In this document: in pieces, positions 1 through 10,773 of the stretch
Layout of the letters: each line of letters starts with the position of its first letter
How positions within the stretch are numbered: position 1 is the stretch's first letter
DNA from: Mytilinidion resinicola
Taxonomy: Eukaryota > Ascomycota > Dothideomycetes > Mytilinidiales > Mytilinidiaceae
Reading direction: 5' to 3'
DNA length: 64,000 nucleotides
Assembly: GCF_010093595.1 (NCBI RefSeq)
Contig: NW_022985444.1
Coordinates: 1,062,654 to 1,126,653, forward strand
The notes under the pieces: generated by a model
Told to the model about the DNA's origin: nothing
Databases searched by the model: none
The model's input: only the letters and a program-made list of their open reading frames with translations
Translations under genes and position numbers: made by a program

Positions 1-66
1 AGCTGTTTCCACGTACCCGCCCAATCTAGATACTACACACAACACACTGCGCCCTACATCATCACA

Positions 67-306
67 ATGGGCTGCGGCGAATCCAAATACGATACAACCT
101 ACCCGCCCCCGCGCCGCGCCGGGAGGCGACGAGGCCACGGTGGATACGCTGGTGGAGGCTACGTGGCTACTAGCGGCGGCGGTGGCGGATTCTTTGGAGG
201 TGATGGGGGAGGAGGAGGAGGGGGGTTTTCGGGGGGTGATGGTGGAGGAGGCGGCGGCGGAGGCGGAGGCGGAGGAGGAGGTGGAGGAGGAGGCGGAGGG
301 TGTTAA
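67..306 (+). CDS. Small glycine-rich protein with an N-terminal MGC lipidation-type motif
   Basis: This is a 79-residue single-exon ORF starting ATG at 67 and ending TAA at 304-306. The N-terminus reads MGCGES: Gly2 and Cys3 would suit N-myristoylation plus palmitoylation, as in membrane-anchored SH4-type peptides. A short basic stretch (RRAGRRRGHG, about residues 16-25) follows, then a tail of almost pure glycine that ends in cysteine. The tail is encoded by GGN repeats (about 170-300) and is therefore repeat-prone DNA. Similar tiny Gly-rich ORFs occur in fungi, but I recognise no family and assign no function. The lipidation signal argues against a chance ORF, while the low-complexity tail argues for caution. 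Confidence 0.45.
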   Translation: MGCGESKYDTTYPPPRRAGRRRGHGGYAGGGYVATSGGGGGFFGGDGGGGGGGFSGGDGGGGGGGGGGGGGGGGGGGGC

Positions 307-648
307 GAGATGAGGATGGAGTGGGGAAAGGGCGTTTATGGGATTGGTTTGGAGTTTGGCGGGGGAGTTTTTAGGTTGGATGGGTGGGGAACGGGGATGG
401 GAGGGGGGATGAATGTACGCTACTTGTTATGATATCCATGACTGTATTATTTTGTTTGCTTGATGAATATGCGAGACTCCGGCTTTCACGTGTGAGGTGT
501 TTAATGTGTAAAATTGCGCATACTAGAAAGGTGTGAAGTTGGGTTTACAGTAAGATACATGTGCACATATAGTATGGTTTAGACACTGCTAATTATGCTT
601 TTAATAGGTGTTTACAAACGTCTAGAGCACACAAGATAAGCATAGCAC
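307..648. other. Non-coding stretch
   Basis: I see only the G-rich end of the preceding gene and then AT-richer sequence. No supported ORF or RNA gene was found. Confidence 0.5.
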
Positions 649-1058
649 AAAAAAAAGAACATCTGGGGAGCAAAACACCACCCTCTTTCGAGGGTGTAGC
701 CACCCCGGATGGGGTTTCTCTAAGTCCGCCCGCCCGCGGTAGTTTTCAATCCGTCATCTTAACCGGCGTTCGCAGACGCCTCACGCACCAACTGCATACA
801 TCCTCTTCACCAGGCGTCCAAGCCTCTCTACGAACCAGGCCGCCCGAAGTCGGTTCCCTCAGGCGAACCCAAAGGAATGCTCCAACTTTTTAACACCGAA
901 AGGTCGAGTCGAGAATCGAACCCGAGACCAACTACAAGACCCAGGTGAGGTTTGTCGACGGTAGTTATGTGCTGAAACTACCTCGGGAGGTAAATGCCTG
1001 GACTCCGGCCGCGGGCTTACACTCGATGAGGCCGACCTTACCAATTGAGCTGCTGGGC
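649..1058 (-). repeat. tRNA-like element with Pol III boxes, possible SINE
   Basis: On the minus strand, 1052-1041 reads CAGCTCAATTGG, close to a Pol III A box. Positions 922-912 read GGTTCGATTCT, a near-perfect B box. The bases around the B box fold as a T-arm (TCGGG / CTCGA with loop TTCGATT). No acceptor stem pairs with its 3' flank, and the boxes are about 120 bp apart, so this is not a normal tRNA. Downstream, the strand runs through GC-rich hairpin-forming sequence and ends in a T8 run (656-649), which could be a Pol III terminator. This layout fits a tRNA-derived SINE or another Pol III transcript. An intron-containing tRNA pseudogene is the main alternative. Confidence 0.35.
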
Positions 1059-1723
1059 AAATTAGTGATTAGGCTTAGAAAATTTCGACATATGTAGACT
1101 AGCTGAGGAGAGGGTCACAAGCTCACATGTGAGAGCGCTTTGCTTTACGTCACCGAGGGCATCTCACCTGTGCGGTTCTTTGCGCATTGCTACGGGTTCA
1201 CTTCACCGGATGCTTCTCACTTCCCTGAGGCATTTCGCTGCCCGCAAGGGCGCTTCACCGAATGGGTTTGCCCAAAGCCCGTCACCACGCGACGGCTAAT
1301 CTCCCGGCCAACAAGAAGGGAAGACATAAACAACCCGCCTTTTTCAACGTCGAGAAAGATGCGACGACGCGACCACATCACCTCAGGGCAATATGAGGCG
1401 TTGTCAAGGAAATGAGCTGGTATTTCATTGCGGGCAGACAGGAGATGCGATAAAGGAGGTAGTATCACTTAGGTGTGAGAAGAAAAATATATAGTAGTGA
1501 TAGAAGACGCTCGCTACATTAACCTCCCTCCCAAAAAAGAACACATGTGAGGAATTGAGTCACCTAAGCGCGGGGTCGTGGATGATTGTAATTCACGCGT
1601 GCTATTCCTACATCGCGTTTCTCTACATACCATAGCCTGAGAGGACTGGTTCTTCCATCTACCTGATGCTGACGGGGGTGCGCTGTCAGGTGACCAAAGA
1701 CCCGGAAAGAGTGGAAGTCCTAC
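1059..1723. other. Non-coding stretch
   Basis: The short ORFs here overlap each other on both strands and resemble no protein I know. No RNA gene is recognisable. Confidence 0.4.
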
Positions 1724-2527
1724 TTATCTCCAGGAAGCCTTCATCTCTTCCTGAGTGGCAGTCACCCATTTAAGCGCAATCGAAGCTGGGTTGAAATGAG
1801 CTCTAGCTTGATTCATGAAGTCGTCGTCCCCTCCCTCGACACTCGTAATCGTCACTTCAACCTGAGCAGCTGGATGTCGAGCTACCCAAAGGTCTAGCGC
1901 CAGAATGCTAGTGTGGTAATTGTTGATGTACATTTCTGGATCAACAACGCGATCGATGGCGTCAAACCGGAGTATGATCTCGACGACACTGCCATCGTAT
2001 AGTCGGCTTTCGATGCGCCTTAAGGGGGTTGCTTCAGGACTCCCTGTATAAGCAGTCGGAGAGTTCAACGCCCGACCGAGTTCGCTTCTAGAGGTGACCT
2101 CCTTCTCTTTCAGCGTGCGGACCGCGCTGAGAAGGGAAACGAGGGTATGTAGAGCTCGAGGGTTGGGGATAAGGAGCTGTGTTAGCCTTGGCTTCGACAC
2201 AAGTCGGTTGATGCTGGCTGAAGCCTCGTCGTAGACTTCGTGACAGGTGCGGAGAATGGCGGATTCGTATGTCCAGTCATTCCAAGTGACGGTGGAGTGA
2301 GATGTCCGAAACGCCCGGTGTGCAACACGTGGGATGTGGTCGTATACCATGAGTCGGAGCTCTTTTGGCAGGCCTATGAAATTGAAGCTTTGCACTTGGC
2401 GTTCTGGTTGTGGGCATCTTTGTTGGTGACCGGTACTGTGGAAAGTGGGCTCTGGTGACTGAACGATGCTGTCGCCCGTGTACCGAGTTTCACAATGCGT
2501 TTTGAGTTGGGCCTTATGTTGGCCCAT
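1724..2527 (-). CDS. 2EXR/F-box-like hypothetical protein
   Basis: This is a 267-residue single-exon ORF with an ATG at 2527. Around residues 49-66 it carries FIGLPKELRLMVYDHIP, the opening signature of fungal 2EXR/F-box-like proteins (hydrophobic, LP.ELR, then IY/VY). A second typical block, ILRTCHEVYDEAS, follows about 35 residues later. Such proteins are abundant in mould genomes. Some act as substrate receptors of SCF ubiquitin ligases, but most are uncharacterised. The rest of the chain, including a mid-protein segment rich in Leu and charged residues, matches nothing I recognise. Function is not assigned beyond the domain. Confidence 0.6.
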   Translation of the reverse strand: MGQHKAQLKTHCETRYTGDSIVQSPEPTFHSTGHQQRCPQPERQVQSFNFIGLPKELRLMVYDHIPRVAHRAFRTSHSTVTWNDWTYESAILRTCHEVYDEASASINRLVSKPRLTQLLIPNPRALHTLVSLLSAVRTLKEKEVTSRSELGRALNSPTAYTGSPEATPLRRIESRLYDGSVVEIILRFDAIDRVVDPEMYINNYHTSILALDLWVARHPAAQVEVTITSVEGGDDDFMNQARAHFNPASIALKWVTATQEEMKASWR

Positions 2528-3138
2528 GATGCTGATATTGCTTTGATGGTACCTGAGTAACTAGTTGCCCAGATAGGTATAACCTGGAAATATGTTAGCT
2601 ACTTGATTGGACAGACGGAGACATCCGAGGATGTCGATGATACTCACTTGATGGCGAGATAGGTAAGGGCTGGCTGTTGCTTTCGTTATGTGGCAAGGAG
2701 AGGGTTAGTCGTTGGATGTTTGTGCGAGATGGAGCCTTTTAACAGAGATCTCGGTACCGATGGTTCCTGCATTCACCGCTCAAGCTTATGCTATCACGAG
2801 TCTACCGTGGGAATGGCGTGCTCGAGGTCCAAGTATGACAGGGACTAGCATCCGCGGTCAGAGCACCAGACTCAATTGGGGCATCTCGTGGAAACAGGAC
2901 AAATCATGTCATTACCCCAGACGATCTATGAAACGCACACTCGCAATTCAATTGACCAAAAACCAAAGTCATTTCTCTCCGTCGGGCAGCCGAAACAATA
3001 TCCCGCCGCTAACCTTACCGTTCCATCCGTAATCCGTGTATCAAGCGCAGTCCCCATATCGTAGCCAAGGAGGACGTCGCATCAGAGCCGTGTCAGTATG
3101 CCGTAAACCATCAGGATTGTCTTGTCGCTGCGGCGTGT
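2528..3138. other. Intergenic stretch, no gene seen
   Basis: It contains the 5' flank of the 2EXR gene and the 3' flank of yop1. The open frames at 2712-3064 have no recognisable features. Confidence 0.45.
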
Positions 3139-4004
3139 TTACAAGGTCTTGTCAGCCTGAGCACGCAGGTTGGCTGAGGTAGAGCCAGTCTGGGTGAAGT
3201 AGCGGGAGAAGATTGGCTGAAGGAAGGAGCGGAAGATGATTTGAGCACCGCTGTGCGGAGTTAGTCGGTAATTCGGGAAGCTTTCTAGCCAGGGAAGCCT
3301 ACCTAGTCTGGGGAAGAGCCATCCAGAGCACAAGGACGAACTTGAAGGTGTAGTAGAAGGCTGGGGTGTATCAATATCGCAATTTTGTTAATTTGAAGAG
3401 CGAGAAGACCTACGGAACCAGTAGACGGCGTTGACAGCACTTTCAAACACACTATATTATGTTAGCGAAATGTAAGTGTAAAACAACGGAAATTGCTTAC
3501 GTCAAGAATGCGTATGTCACCCAGTACTTGAGCCTTGGTCAGTACGTGTTAAAGGTTATAGCGAGACGGGGGCTCGACATACCGTCAACCACTGGAACAG
3601 GTTAGCGACATCCAAGGTTACAGAACAGCTAGATAGCCTCTCTTCAACGTCTGAGGGGTCTGCTTACCTGAGTATCATCAACCTTGGAGGCACTGAACAG
3701 CGCATTCAGAGAGTAGTATCCGGGGATGACGAAGCCGGCAATGTTGACCAGGAATTCACCAGCGATGTTGAAGAAGATCAAGAAGAAGTACAGGGCGCCG
3801 AGACCGAGGATCACGTAGACCTTCGGAACGGACGTCTGCTTCTCGAAGTTGTTCAGGATCTCATACTGGGACAGCTGTTGCAATCAGGCGAGTGAGCAAG
3901 ACGGCGGAGGTTGGATCGTACGCTCGGGAGGCAGAAAAAGGGAGCCGGCGTACCTGCTTGTCCAGCTGCGACAGGTGCTGCTGGGTGCGATCTTGGACAG
4001 ACAT
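3139..4004 (-). CDS. yop1: Yop1/REEP5-like ER membrane-shaping protein
   Basis: Seven coding exons on the minus strand: 4004-3954, 3874-3668, 3591-3583, 3526-3501, 3451-3414, 3360-3303 and 3250-3139. They give 166 residues, the usual Yop1 length. The protein is a TB2/DP1/HVA22 family member. Two hydrophobic hairpins (about residues 35-80 and 90-130) wedge into the ER membrane and stabilise tubules with reticulons, and it is linked to Rab-mediated traffic (family knowledge). Visible signatures include LSQYEILNNFEKQT near the N-terminus, DDTQWLTYWVTYAF across three exons, YWFPFYYTFKF, and SGAQIIFRSFLQP near the C-terminus. The third exon is only 9 nt (Trp-Leu-Thr) and is required by the family alignment. 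All six introns are 49-79 bp with GT-AG ends. Confidence 0.93.
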
Positions 4005-5167
4005 GATGAAGGCTGCTTGTGGTGATGACTGTGGGTGGAATGATGTGGGCTGTAGTGGTGGTAGTTGTGGTAGCTGTTGAGAGTGGCTTGGTTGAAATGT
4101 GGAGGAGTTGTGTGGGGGGGAATGGACACATGGATAAGCTCGTTGGCCGGCTACGTAATCGAGCCTTTAGGTGCTCCAGCTTGTGTGCGCCTGCCCTGAA
4201 ACATGTGGCCAGCAGCAGCCGCGAGTTTCGCCTCCGATCAGACATCATGCAATCATATACACCATGTCTAACACACCCGCACATGCTCAATAAAGTACGA
4301 AGAAAGTGGACATAGTCACGTGATCGCTATTGAGCTGTGGGAGCTCCATAAGTTTGCACAAATCCTTCGCAAGCTGCGCGATAAGGAGTGGAGCACACCC
4401 AAAAGGCCACATATCAGAGCTGCCGACCTTGAGGAATGAACAAACGCTGTCAGCAATACATACGTAGTAAACTAGGCATCCTGATCAACTACGCCACTTA
4501 GGTACTACAGTGATGCTAGTGTATGTGAATAAATGGCCGTGAGTGAAATACCCTTGGAACACAGAAATTACACGGATCTTCACTATGGATACTTCAGAAC
4601 ATGAATATAGGACTAAGAAGATGTTTGTTCAACTTCCGCAAGCTCTTCCACCTTTAGGCGCTGAGTGTTAGAGATAACGCACAAAAAATGCTAAAATGGT
4701 CACGTGCCGTGGATTGTTCTTGGCTAGGGCCAGGTCGTCGCTTCCCCGACAACCCTCACAACAAACAAACCTCCTCAACACCACCTTTTGACCCCACGGC
4801 CACACCGACCGCCGCATCTCTTATTAACTTAGCAGAGGGGTTTGCTCGCACTCTGCCATTACCCGGACACTCGACCCCGAACCGCCCGGCTTTTCCGGCA
4901 ATAACAATTCGACGCCGTCGCCCCAGGTACACATAATCATCCTTCCACGGTTCAACTGCCTTAGCGTTATTCGACAACACAGACGAGCCGCACTCATAAA
5001 TTGAACTCGTAACCTCTTCACAAAACTACGTGGGCAGTTGTCAGCACATTCACCACTTGCGGCGCATCTTGTTTGTTTACTCTCGCCTCGGGCCAAACAC
5101 TGCTCCAGCGCTGACCTCGACTCGACATATCAGGACGCCCACACAACGCTGGCCGCGGACAATAAGT
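4005..5167. promoter_or_regulatory. Shared 5' region of yop1 and the RFX gene
   Basis: This 1.16-kb divergent intergenic region lies between two start codons. Next to yop1, its minus strand is rich in CCACCACTAC-type repeats, as expected of a fungal 5' UTR. Several open frames on both strands look like by-products of base composition. No defined operator can be named. Confidence 0.45.
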
Positions 5168-7806
5168 ATGAGCAACACAGGCCACCGGTCGAGGTCGACA
5201 ACCTCCGCTTCCGTGCGAAGCTCACACCGGCCACTCTCCCGAGCATCGACAACCAGTCTTCAATCCTTCGATCAACACGATGCGACTCATGACAACACAC
5301 AATATCGCCCTGCGAGTAGCGTTCCACCCAACGTATATGGAAACCAGCAAATGAACCCAAATTGGCGGCCCCTCGAGCCACTATTACAAGTGGCACAGCA
5401 TGTTAGCCAGCAAAACGCCATGACTGTCGAGCAGCAGATGCAAATGGCCGCAATGCCTGCGGCCGATGGGACGTCTTCACAAGGAATCGCGAACGGTGGT
5501 CCTCAGTCTGGACAAACATATGATCAGAGCCTTCTCGCGCTTCAAGTAGCTTTGGGACAAGCGCCACCGTCAGCACCAAGCGTATCCGAAGTAGACGAGA
5601 AGAAAAAGAAGGGCTCCGCATACACCGCCACTAATGACAAAGAGCTCCGCGAAATGCTGGTCCGTAATGATGGACGCGCCTTGAAGGAAGTTGCAGCTGA
5701 AGTCATTGCAACGGAGAGGACTCCAAAGGCCGAAAAGTCGAAACAGTTGTTTGCGATGCTATGGTATATTGTAGAAACACTAGAAAGATCTTGACATCAT
5801 AGCTTACGATTCCTGCAGGCTGAAATCTACATGCCGGTCTGCAAAGAATTCCGTTCCACGCAACCGCGTTTACTCTCACTATGCGGAGCGGTGTGGAACG
5901 GAGCGAGTTATCCCCTTAAACCCAGCTTCCTTCGGCAAGCTTGTCCGTGTCATATTCCCTGGTATCCAAACCAGACGACTTGGAGTAAGAGGAGAGTCTA
6001 AATATCACTATGTAGATCTCGCTCTCGTCGACGACAGCCAGGACCTCGGTGAAGCAGAGCGACCACAAGAGATGCAACGAGCTGCGAGCCAGCCCATTCG
6101 CCAAGGCTCTACGAGTAATCGTATAGACTTCAAGTAAGTTGACCACGATGTTGTCGTATCTGCAAGGACTAACAATTTTTTTAGTACCATGCCACGGCTG
6201 CCCGCAGATACTGCCGTTTTTCCGCCCCAAGAGAACGTTTTTGACCTCCCCACTCCCGAGATTCCCAGTGCTGCATCATCGAAAGGCCGGTTGTTCGCAG
6301 ACACTACTGCACCTCGGTTTAAAACTACTGGTCCGACGTCTGATATGTACTCGTACGATCTGAAGTTCCCCTCTCCAGACCAAACCTCTCCAGAAGAGAA
6401 TGTACACATTGAACTGCCCGATATTCGCGACTACCTACCAGCCAAGACCGACCCGGATGCTGCGCAGGCACTGACGGCGCTGTACCGAACCCACTGCACA
6501 TCACTGATTGACTCTATCCGTTATTGCAAGGAGAAACAATTCTATCGTCTGTTCGCTTCTTTCCATGGCACTTTGACTGTCCCGGTTCAGAAGCTATTCG
6601 CACATCCCGACATCGCGCCATGGGTCAAAGAATGCGACTGGATGATGTACCAAAAGATGATTCGCAACGTCTCCCAACTTACATTGCAGGTAGCGCCGCC
6701 GGCAGTGTTACATGTCTTGGACAAGATTTCAAAAACGCTCCACGCTCATATCAGCAAAGTTTTCCAAGGATTACCATTACATGTTCTTGAAGCCCGGCTA
6801 GAACCCGCAACCCTTTTCGCGCATCTGTTGCGCCGAATGCTGCGAGTGAACTCTGCAGCACATGCCGCTGCTGTTATGCTCCTCGCCGACCAAAACCGCG
6901 ATGCTATGTGGGAGGATTGGACGAACTTTGTCAATGTCAAGCAGATAATAGAAAGCCAGCTCCCTGACTGCGGATACGAGGAAGTTTACAGTATCTTGAC
7001 AAAAGAAATCAGGGGCCTATTACTACCTCTAAACAAGCGTATATGGCTCAACGACGGATCATACTACCCAGAACCTATCAACGACCCGAACGTCACGAAT
7101 GTTTCCAACGACACCGTTATCGATCGGCTAGCGGCCTTCCTTAGTGGTCTCCCTTCTAGATTCCCTCATGCGAACACGCGCACACTTCTTTACTGCATCA
7201 ATGCTCTAAGTACTGCAGTAATTCGGGAAATTACAGTGGAAAACGGGACGAGCTATGGTTCATGGTGGATTACAAAAGTGTTCATCGACGAAATGTGCCA
7301 ATGGCTTGCTTCCCTAGGAGGCTTCCTTGACCACAAGCCGCCGACGATCCATCGGCTGAGCTATTCCCCAGGAGTGATGGACGGACCCCTCGATTCGACC
7401 ATGATGAATGGAGGTAGCGGGAGCAACAATGATAGCCGGTACAGCAGCATTGGGGCTGATTTCAACAACACCCAAAGCTTCGTCAGCATGGGTGACGACA
7501 CAATCCACACGACGGCGACTCCTGCCTCCACTGATAGTAAGTGCTACCCATCCCGATCTTATTCGGACTTTGACTGGTTGACTGACCCGAAGTTTGGTAG
7601 TGAACGCCCAAAGGTATCAAGAACATTACAATCGAACCGATTTCGGGCTAGACCTGAATCTCGACACCTCCCAGCCCGAGCCAGACCACGACGACAGTGG
7701 CATCGGCATGTCCGGACTGCTGGACGACGGTATGGACCTGAAATACTCCATGGCGCAAGGGCCCAACAGTTCCCACTTCACCAGCGTTTCTACCGACATC
7801 AGGTAG
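5168..7806 (+). CDS. rfx1: RFX-family transcription factor
   Basis: Four exons (5168-5763, 5819-6133, 6185-7536, 7601-7806) give 822 residues. The second exon encodes most of the RFX winged-helix DNA-binding domain (about residues 199-275). It shows NRVYSHYAERCG, then NPASFGKLVRVIFPGIQTRR and LGVRGESKYHY, the canonical core. The segment EKSKQLFAMLW, just before the first intron, opens the domain. The long third exon is the RFX C-terminal region used for dimerisation and extended conserved boxes. Relatives include yeast Rfx1/Crt1 (DNA-damage repression) and Acremonium CPCR1, PcRFX1 and RfxA (cell division, morphogenesis, antibiotic genes). I chose the ATG at 5168 because the frame upstream begins only with GTG. 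The last intron must use the acceptor at 7600; an earlier AG would put a stop in frame. Confidence 0.92.
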
Positions 7807-8572
7807 CAGAGCCGCTCCACGCGCCCGGCCTTGAACATGGAAGCCTCTCTTTCGCCCTGCGACTAACGACAACCCTGTCTTGCAACGCCCAGCAAAACGA
7901 CGAGCTGTACTCTGAACGCCTCAGATGCCTCTACAATCACGCGACCACGAATGCCTCCGACGATATGACCTCAAAAGGAATGGGGTCCAACTATAGAAGA
8001 AGGGGGAAATACCCGTCGTCTTTGCGTCAGCCTTTTCTTGATACCTTGGACTCTTGTTTTACATCTTTCTAATCCTGGCACGTTGGCAAAGCCGTTGAGA
8101 TCCGATTATGTGGTGGAAGTATCCATTTCTGCTTCCATTTGGATTTCACGGAATATCGCTGTGCTATTTTCCCTTTCTCTTCTTTCTTTCTTCTCCTTCT
8201 TCGATTTGGGTTTGCGGCTTTCTTTTCAGGATACCGGGACTGGGTGGGCAGCGCATCCTGTGGCGTTCTTTTTTTTTGGGGGGGGGGGGGCGGGCGATTG
8301 ATACGAATACCTGTGCATATAGCTCTGGGGTGGTATTCTGTCCGGGTGTTAGATGTGGACGGTGCTCCTGGCTACTATTGCGTTAGTTAGTTCATTCACG
8401 GTAGTCTCAAGTGCGAACAACATCATTTTGGTATCACAAATCAGGATTGGAAAGACGTGGAATATGGCATCATAGTGAATTAGGTCGTTATTGTGCTGGC
8501 TATGCTGCACCGCTAACAACAGTGGAAGCCACCCCTGGCTTTTCTCTAACCGTGGTATCCTAGTAGGTCAAG
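7807..8572. other. 3' flanks with pyrimidine-rich tract and T9G13 run
   Basis: This is the tail-to-tail region between the RFX gene and the next gene. It has a strongly pyrimidine-rich segment (about 8160-8230) and a T9 run followed directly by G13 (8269-8290). No coding signal is seen. Confidence 0.5.
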
Positions 8573-10521
8573 CTACCGCATCTGGCACGATGGGAAGTAC
8601 CGTGGGCCCGAGTAGCCGTGGAATAGCACGCTCTCGATGTCGATGTTGCCGTTGTGCTGCGGGCTCCAGAGCTTCAGCAGCACGAACTTTCCGGAGCTAG
8701 ACGTCGGGATAATCAGCATCTATCAAACAGGCAGGCACGGGAGGGGTGGAGCTTACACTGGCGGGTCAAACTTGACCGTGATTTTGTTCTTGTGCTTCGC
8801 AATGAAGAATCTCGCATGCGGCGGGATCAGCCCGTCGGCTTCGGGCGAGGCATCCTTGGGCTCGATACGGCTGGGTGTGCTGCGTCGTGGATACCCAGAG
8901 CTACCGAAGCGGCCGTCGCGGGGTTCCCAGAGAGCTGCACGGGCGACGTCGTCTTCGTCGTCAGTGTCCACGCGCCACTGGCTGTCGCGATGTAAGCGGT
9001 CTCTCAGTACGGCGGCACTGGGCTGCTCGTCTTCACTAGTGTCGCCGTCGCTTTCGGTCGTCACGGTGAAAGGGGGTGGGGTGGGAGCGGAGACGCCCGC
9101 AGAGCTGTGGGTGGAGTCGGCCACCGGCCAGTCGCAGTTGTCGGCCATGTTGATGGTAGCGTTTGATGGAGAGTCGTGGCGGGAAGGTGGTCGGGGACCT
9201 TCCTGCATGAGTTCGTCATGGAGCCGACGACGGGAGCGCTGCCATCGAATTCGCTGGTTCTGCGCCTCTATATATTCGCGTTCGTGGTCGAGAGCTTCGG
9301 CACGACCGAGACGAGAAGCCGCCCATACCGCAGGGTCTGTGAGACTCTCCGCGAGGGATATCTCTTCTTCGTCTTGGGAGCTTGTAGAAGAGTTGGATGA
9401 ATGGTGGCCGGACTGGTTGTTGTAATCGATCTGGTAGCCAGCAGTGCCGCTGAGGAGGTCATTGGAAGACATGGAGACAAAGATCATACCCTCTTGGACG
9501 CTATCATTGAGATTAGTACATTCATGGTCAAAACCTGGCTGAATACATACGGGGCCGTGAAACCACGTTCCGGAGCCTTAATGACCACCTTCTCCAAGCA
9601 GAAGGTCGTCTCGCCTTGATGCTTGAGCAGCAGGTTGCATCGAGAGCTCTTAGTGCAGTAAACACTCCTATCATTTTTCAACACATTCTCGGGCCGGTAC
9701 AGCGCTGATGACGATTCTTCGGTATATTGCCCACCATCGCAGCTCACTATCTCCATCCGTAAACGCCCAGGCACAACCTGGCCGAAATGGCCGTACTTGG
9801 GATTCTCGAATGACAGGCCATCACTCTCGTGATCCAACTTCCTCCTCTTTGGGCGACGTAGAAGTCCATCGAGCTCGCCCGGCGGAGACCTTCGGCTGCC
9901 ACTCCCAAGGCGACCGAGAGACAATAGCGGCGGCGTGAGGAGGTCGACCAGATCGGAATTGACTTCGGCAAGGCGCTCGGTAGCCTCGTCGAGGGCGGCC
10001 ATGTCGCTGATCTGCTCTCGCTGCATTCGGGTGCGACGGATGCTTTGAAAGCGCTCTCCGGGCACGGCACGGGTCCTGGGTCTTGGTGTGGCGGACGGAA
10101 GTGGCAGACGAGCAGCATGGGATCTCTCGCGGGCAGCCCTGTCTTGAGATTCTGTGTTCCGAGCCCGCCCCCGTCGTGCATGAGAGCGTCGTGAAGGCAT
10201 TGCTACTTCGACCGTGACATTCTGGCGCTCGCGCTCGCTGGCGGCCGTCTCCCGCTCAGCGAGGTCGCGCTCCCGGTCGCGTTGTAGGGCCTGGCGGAGG
10301 TGTTGGAGGTGTCCAGGGAGCGTGGAGCTATCTATGGATGCTTGGGCAGCGGATGGAGAATCCGAGGCCGGCGGGAAATCGAAGTTGCCAGACATGGCGC
10401 GTGAAAAGGCAAAGAATTGGTTGTGGAGGGAGGCCGAGTTGTCGGGGTCGTCGTCGGTCGTCAAGGCTTCTGACAAAGGAGGAGTTGAGGTTCGCCGATT
10501 TGTGGACTGGGATGCTCCCAT
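8573..10521 (-). CDS. Conserved fungal protein with N-myristoylation-type start
   Basis: Three exons (10521-9551, 9500-8757, 8696-8573) give 612 residues. The start at 10521 is the first true ATG in frame. It yields MGASQS, a good N-myristoylation context (Gly2, Ser6). The first third is disordered and Arg/Ser/Glu-rich with a charged helix (LRQALQRDRERDLAERE). A conserved block begins KYGHFGQVVPGRLRMEIVSC and continues with VYCTKSSRCNLLLKHQG. The C-terminus reads FVLLKLWSPQHNGNIDIESV and then FHGYSGPRYFP. I recall these two blocks from uncharacterised Pezizomycotina proteins; they may form a split beta-sandwich (galactose-binding-like), but this is inference. It shares a 252-bp divergent promoter region with aos1. 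Confidence 0.75.
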
Positions 10522-10773
10522 GTATCGAGGGCGAGTCGGCGTCGAGCAGCAGTGGACATGTATCGTGGGAGTGTATGCGTAGGCAGTCGTAGAGTCGTGA
10601 TATGATGATGGTGTCGCAGGCCGTCGTCTCTCAGGCCGATGCACCTCCACCCCACGTTTGCCAAGACCTGGAAGAGTTGAGCCTCACCTAAGGTTCACTG
10701 CCATCTGCCTAGCTACTTTCTAATAAATCGATCCAGCCGTCTGCAACTCCTCCGCCTCACCCACCACGCAGCC

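Noticed and set aside
912..1052. A functional tRNA gene with a long intron
   Set aside because: The T-arm folds, but the 5' and 3' acceptor strands do not pair and no convincing anticodon arm can be drawn.
5030..5167. Upstream extension of the RFX protein
   Set aside because: The frame is open but begins with GTG; the first ATG is at 5168 with a reasonable context.
8637..9425. 262-codon plus-strand ORF
   Set aside because: It is antisense to the coding exon of the conserved protein at 8573-10521, whose frame, splice sites and motifs are much better supported.
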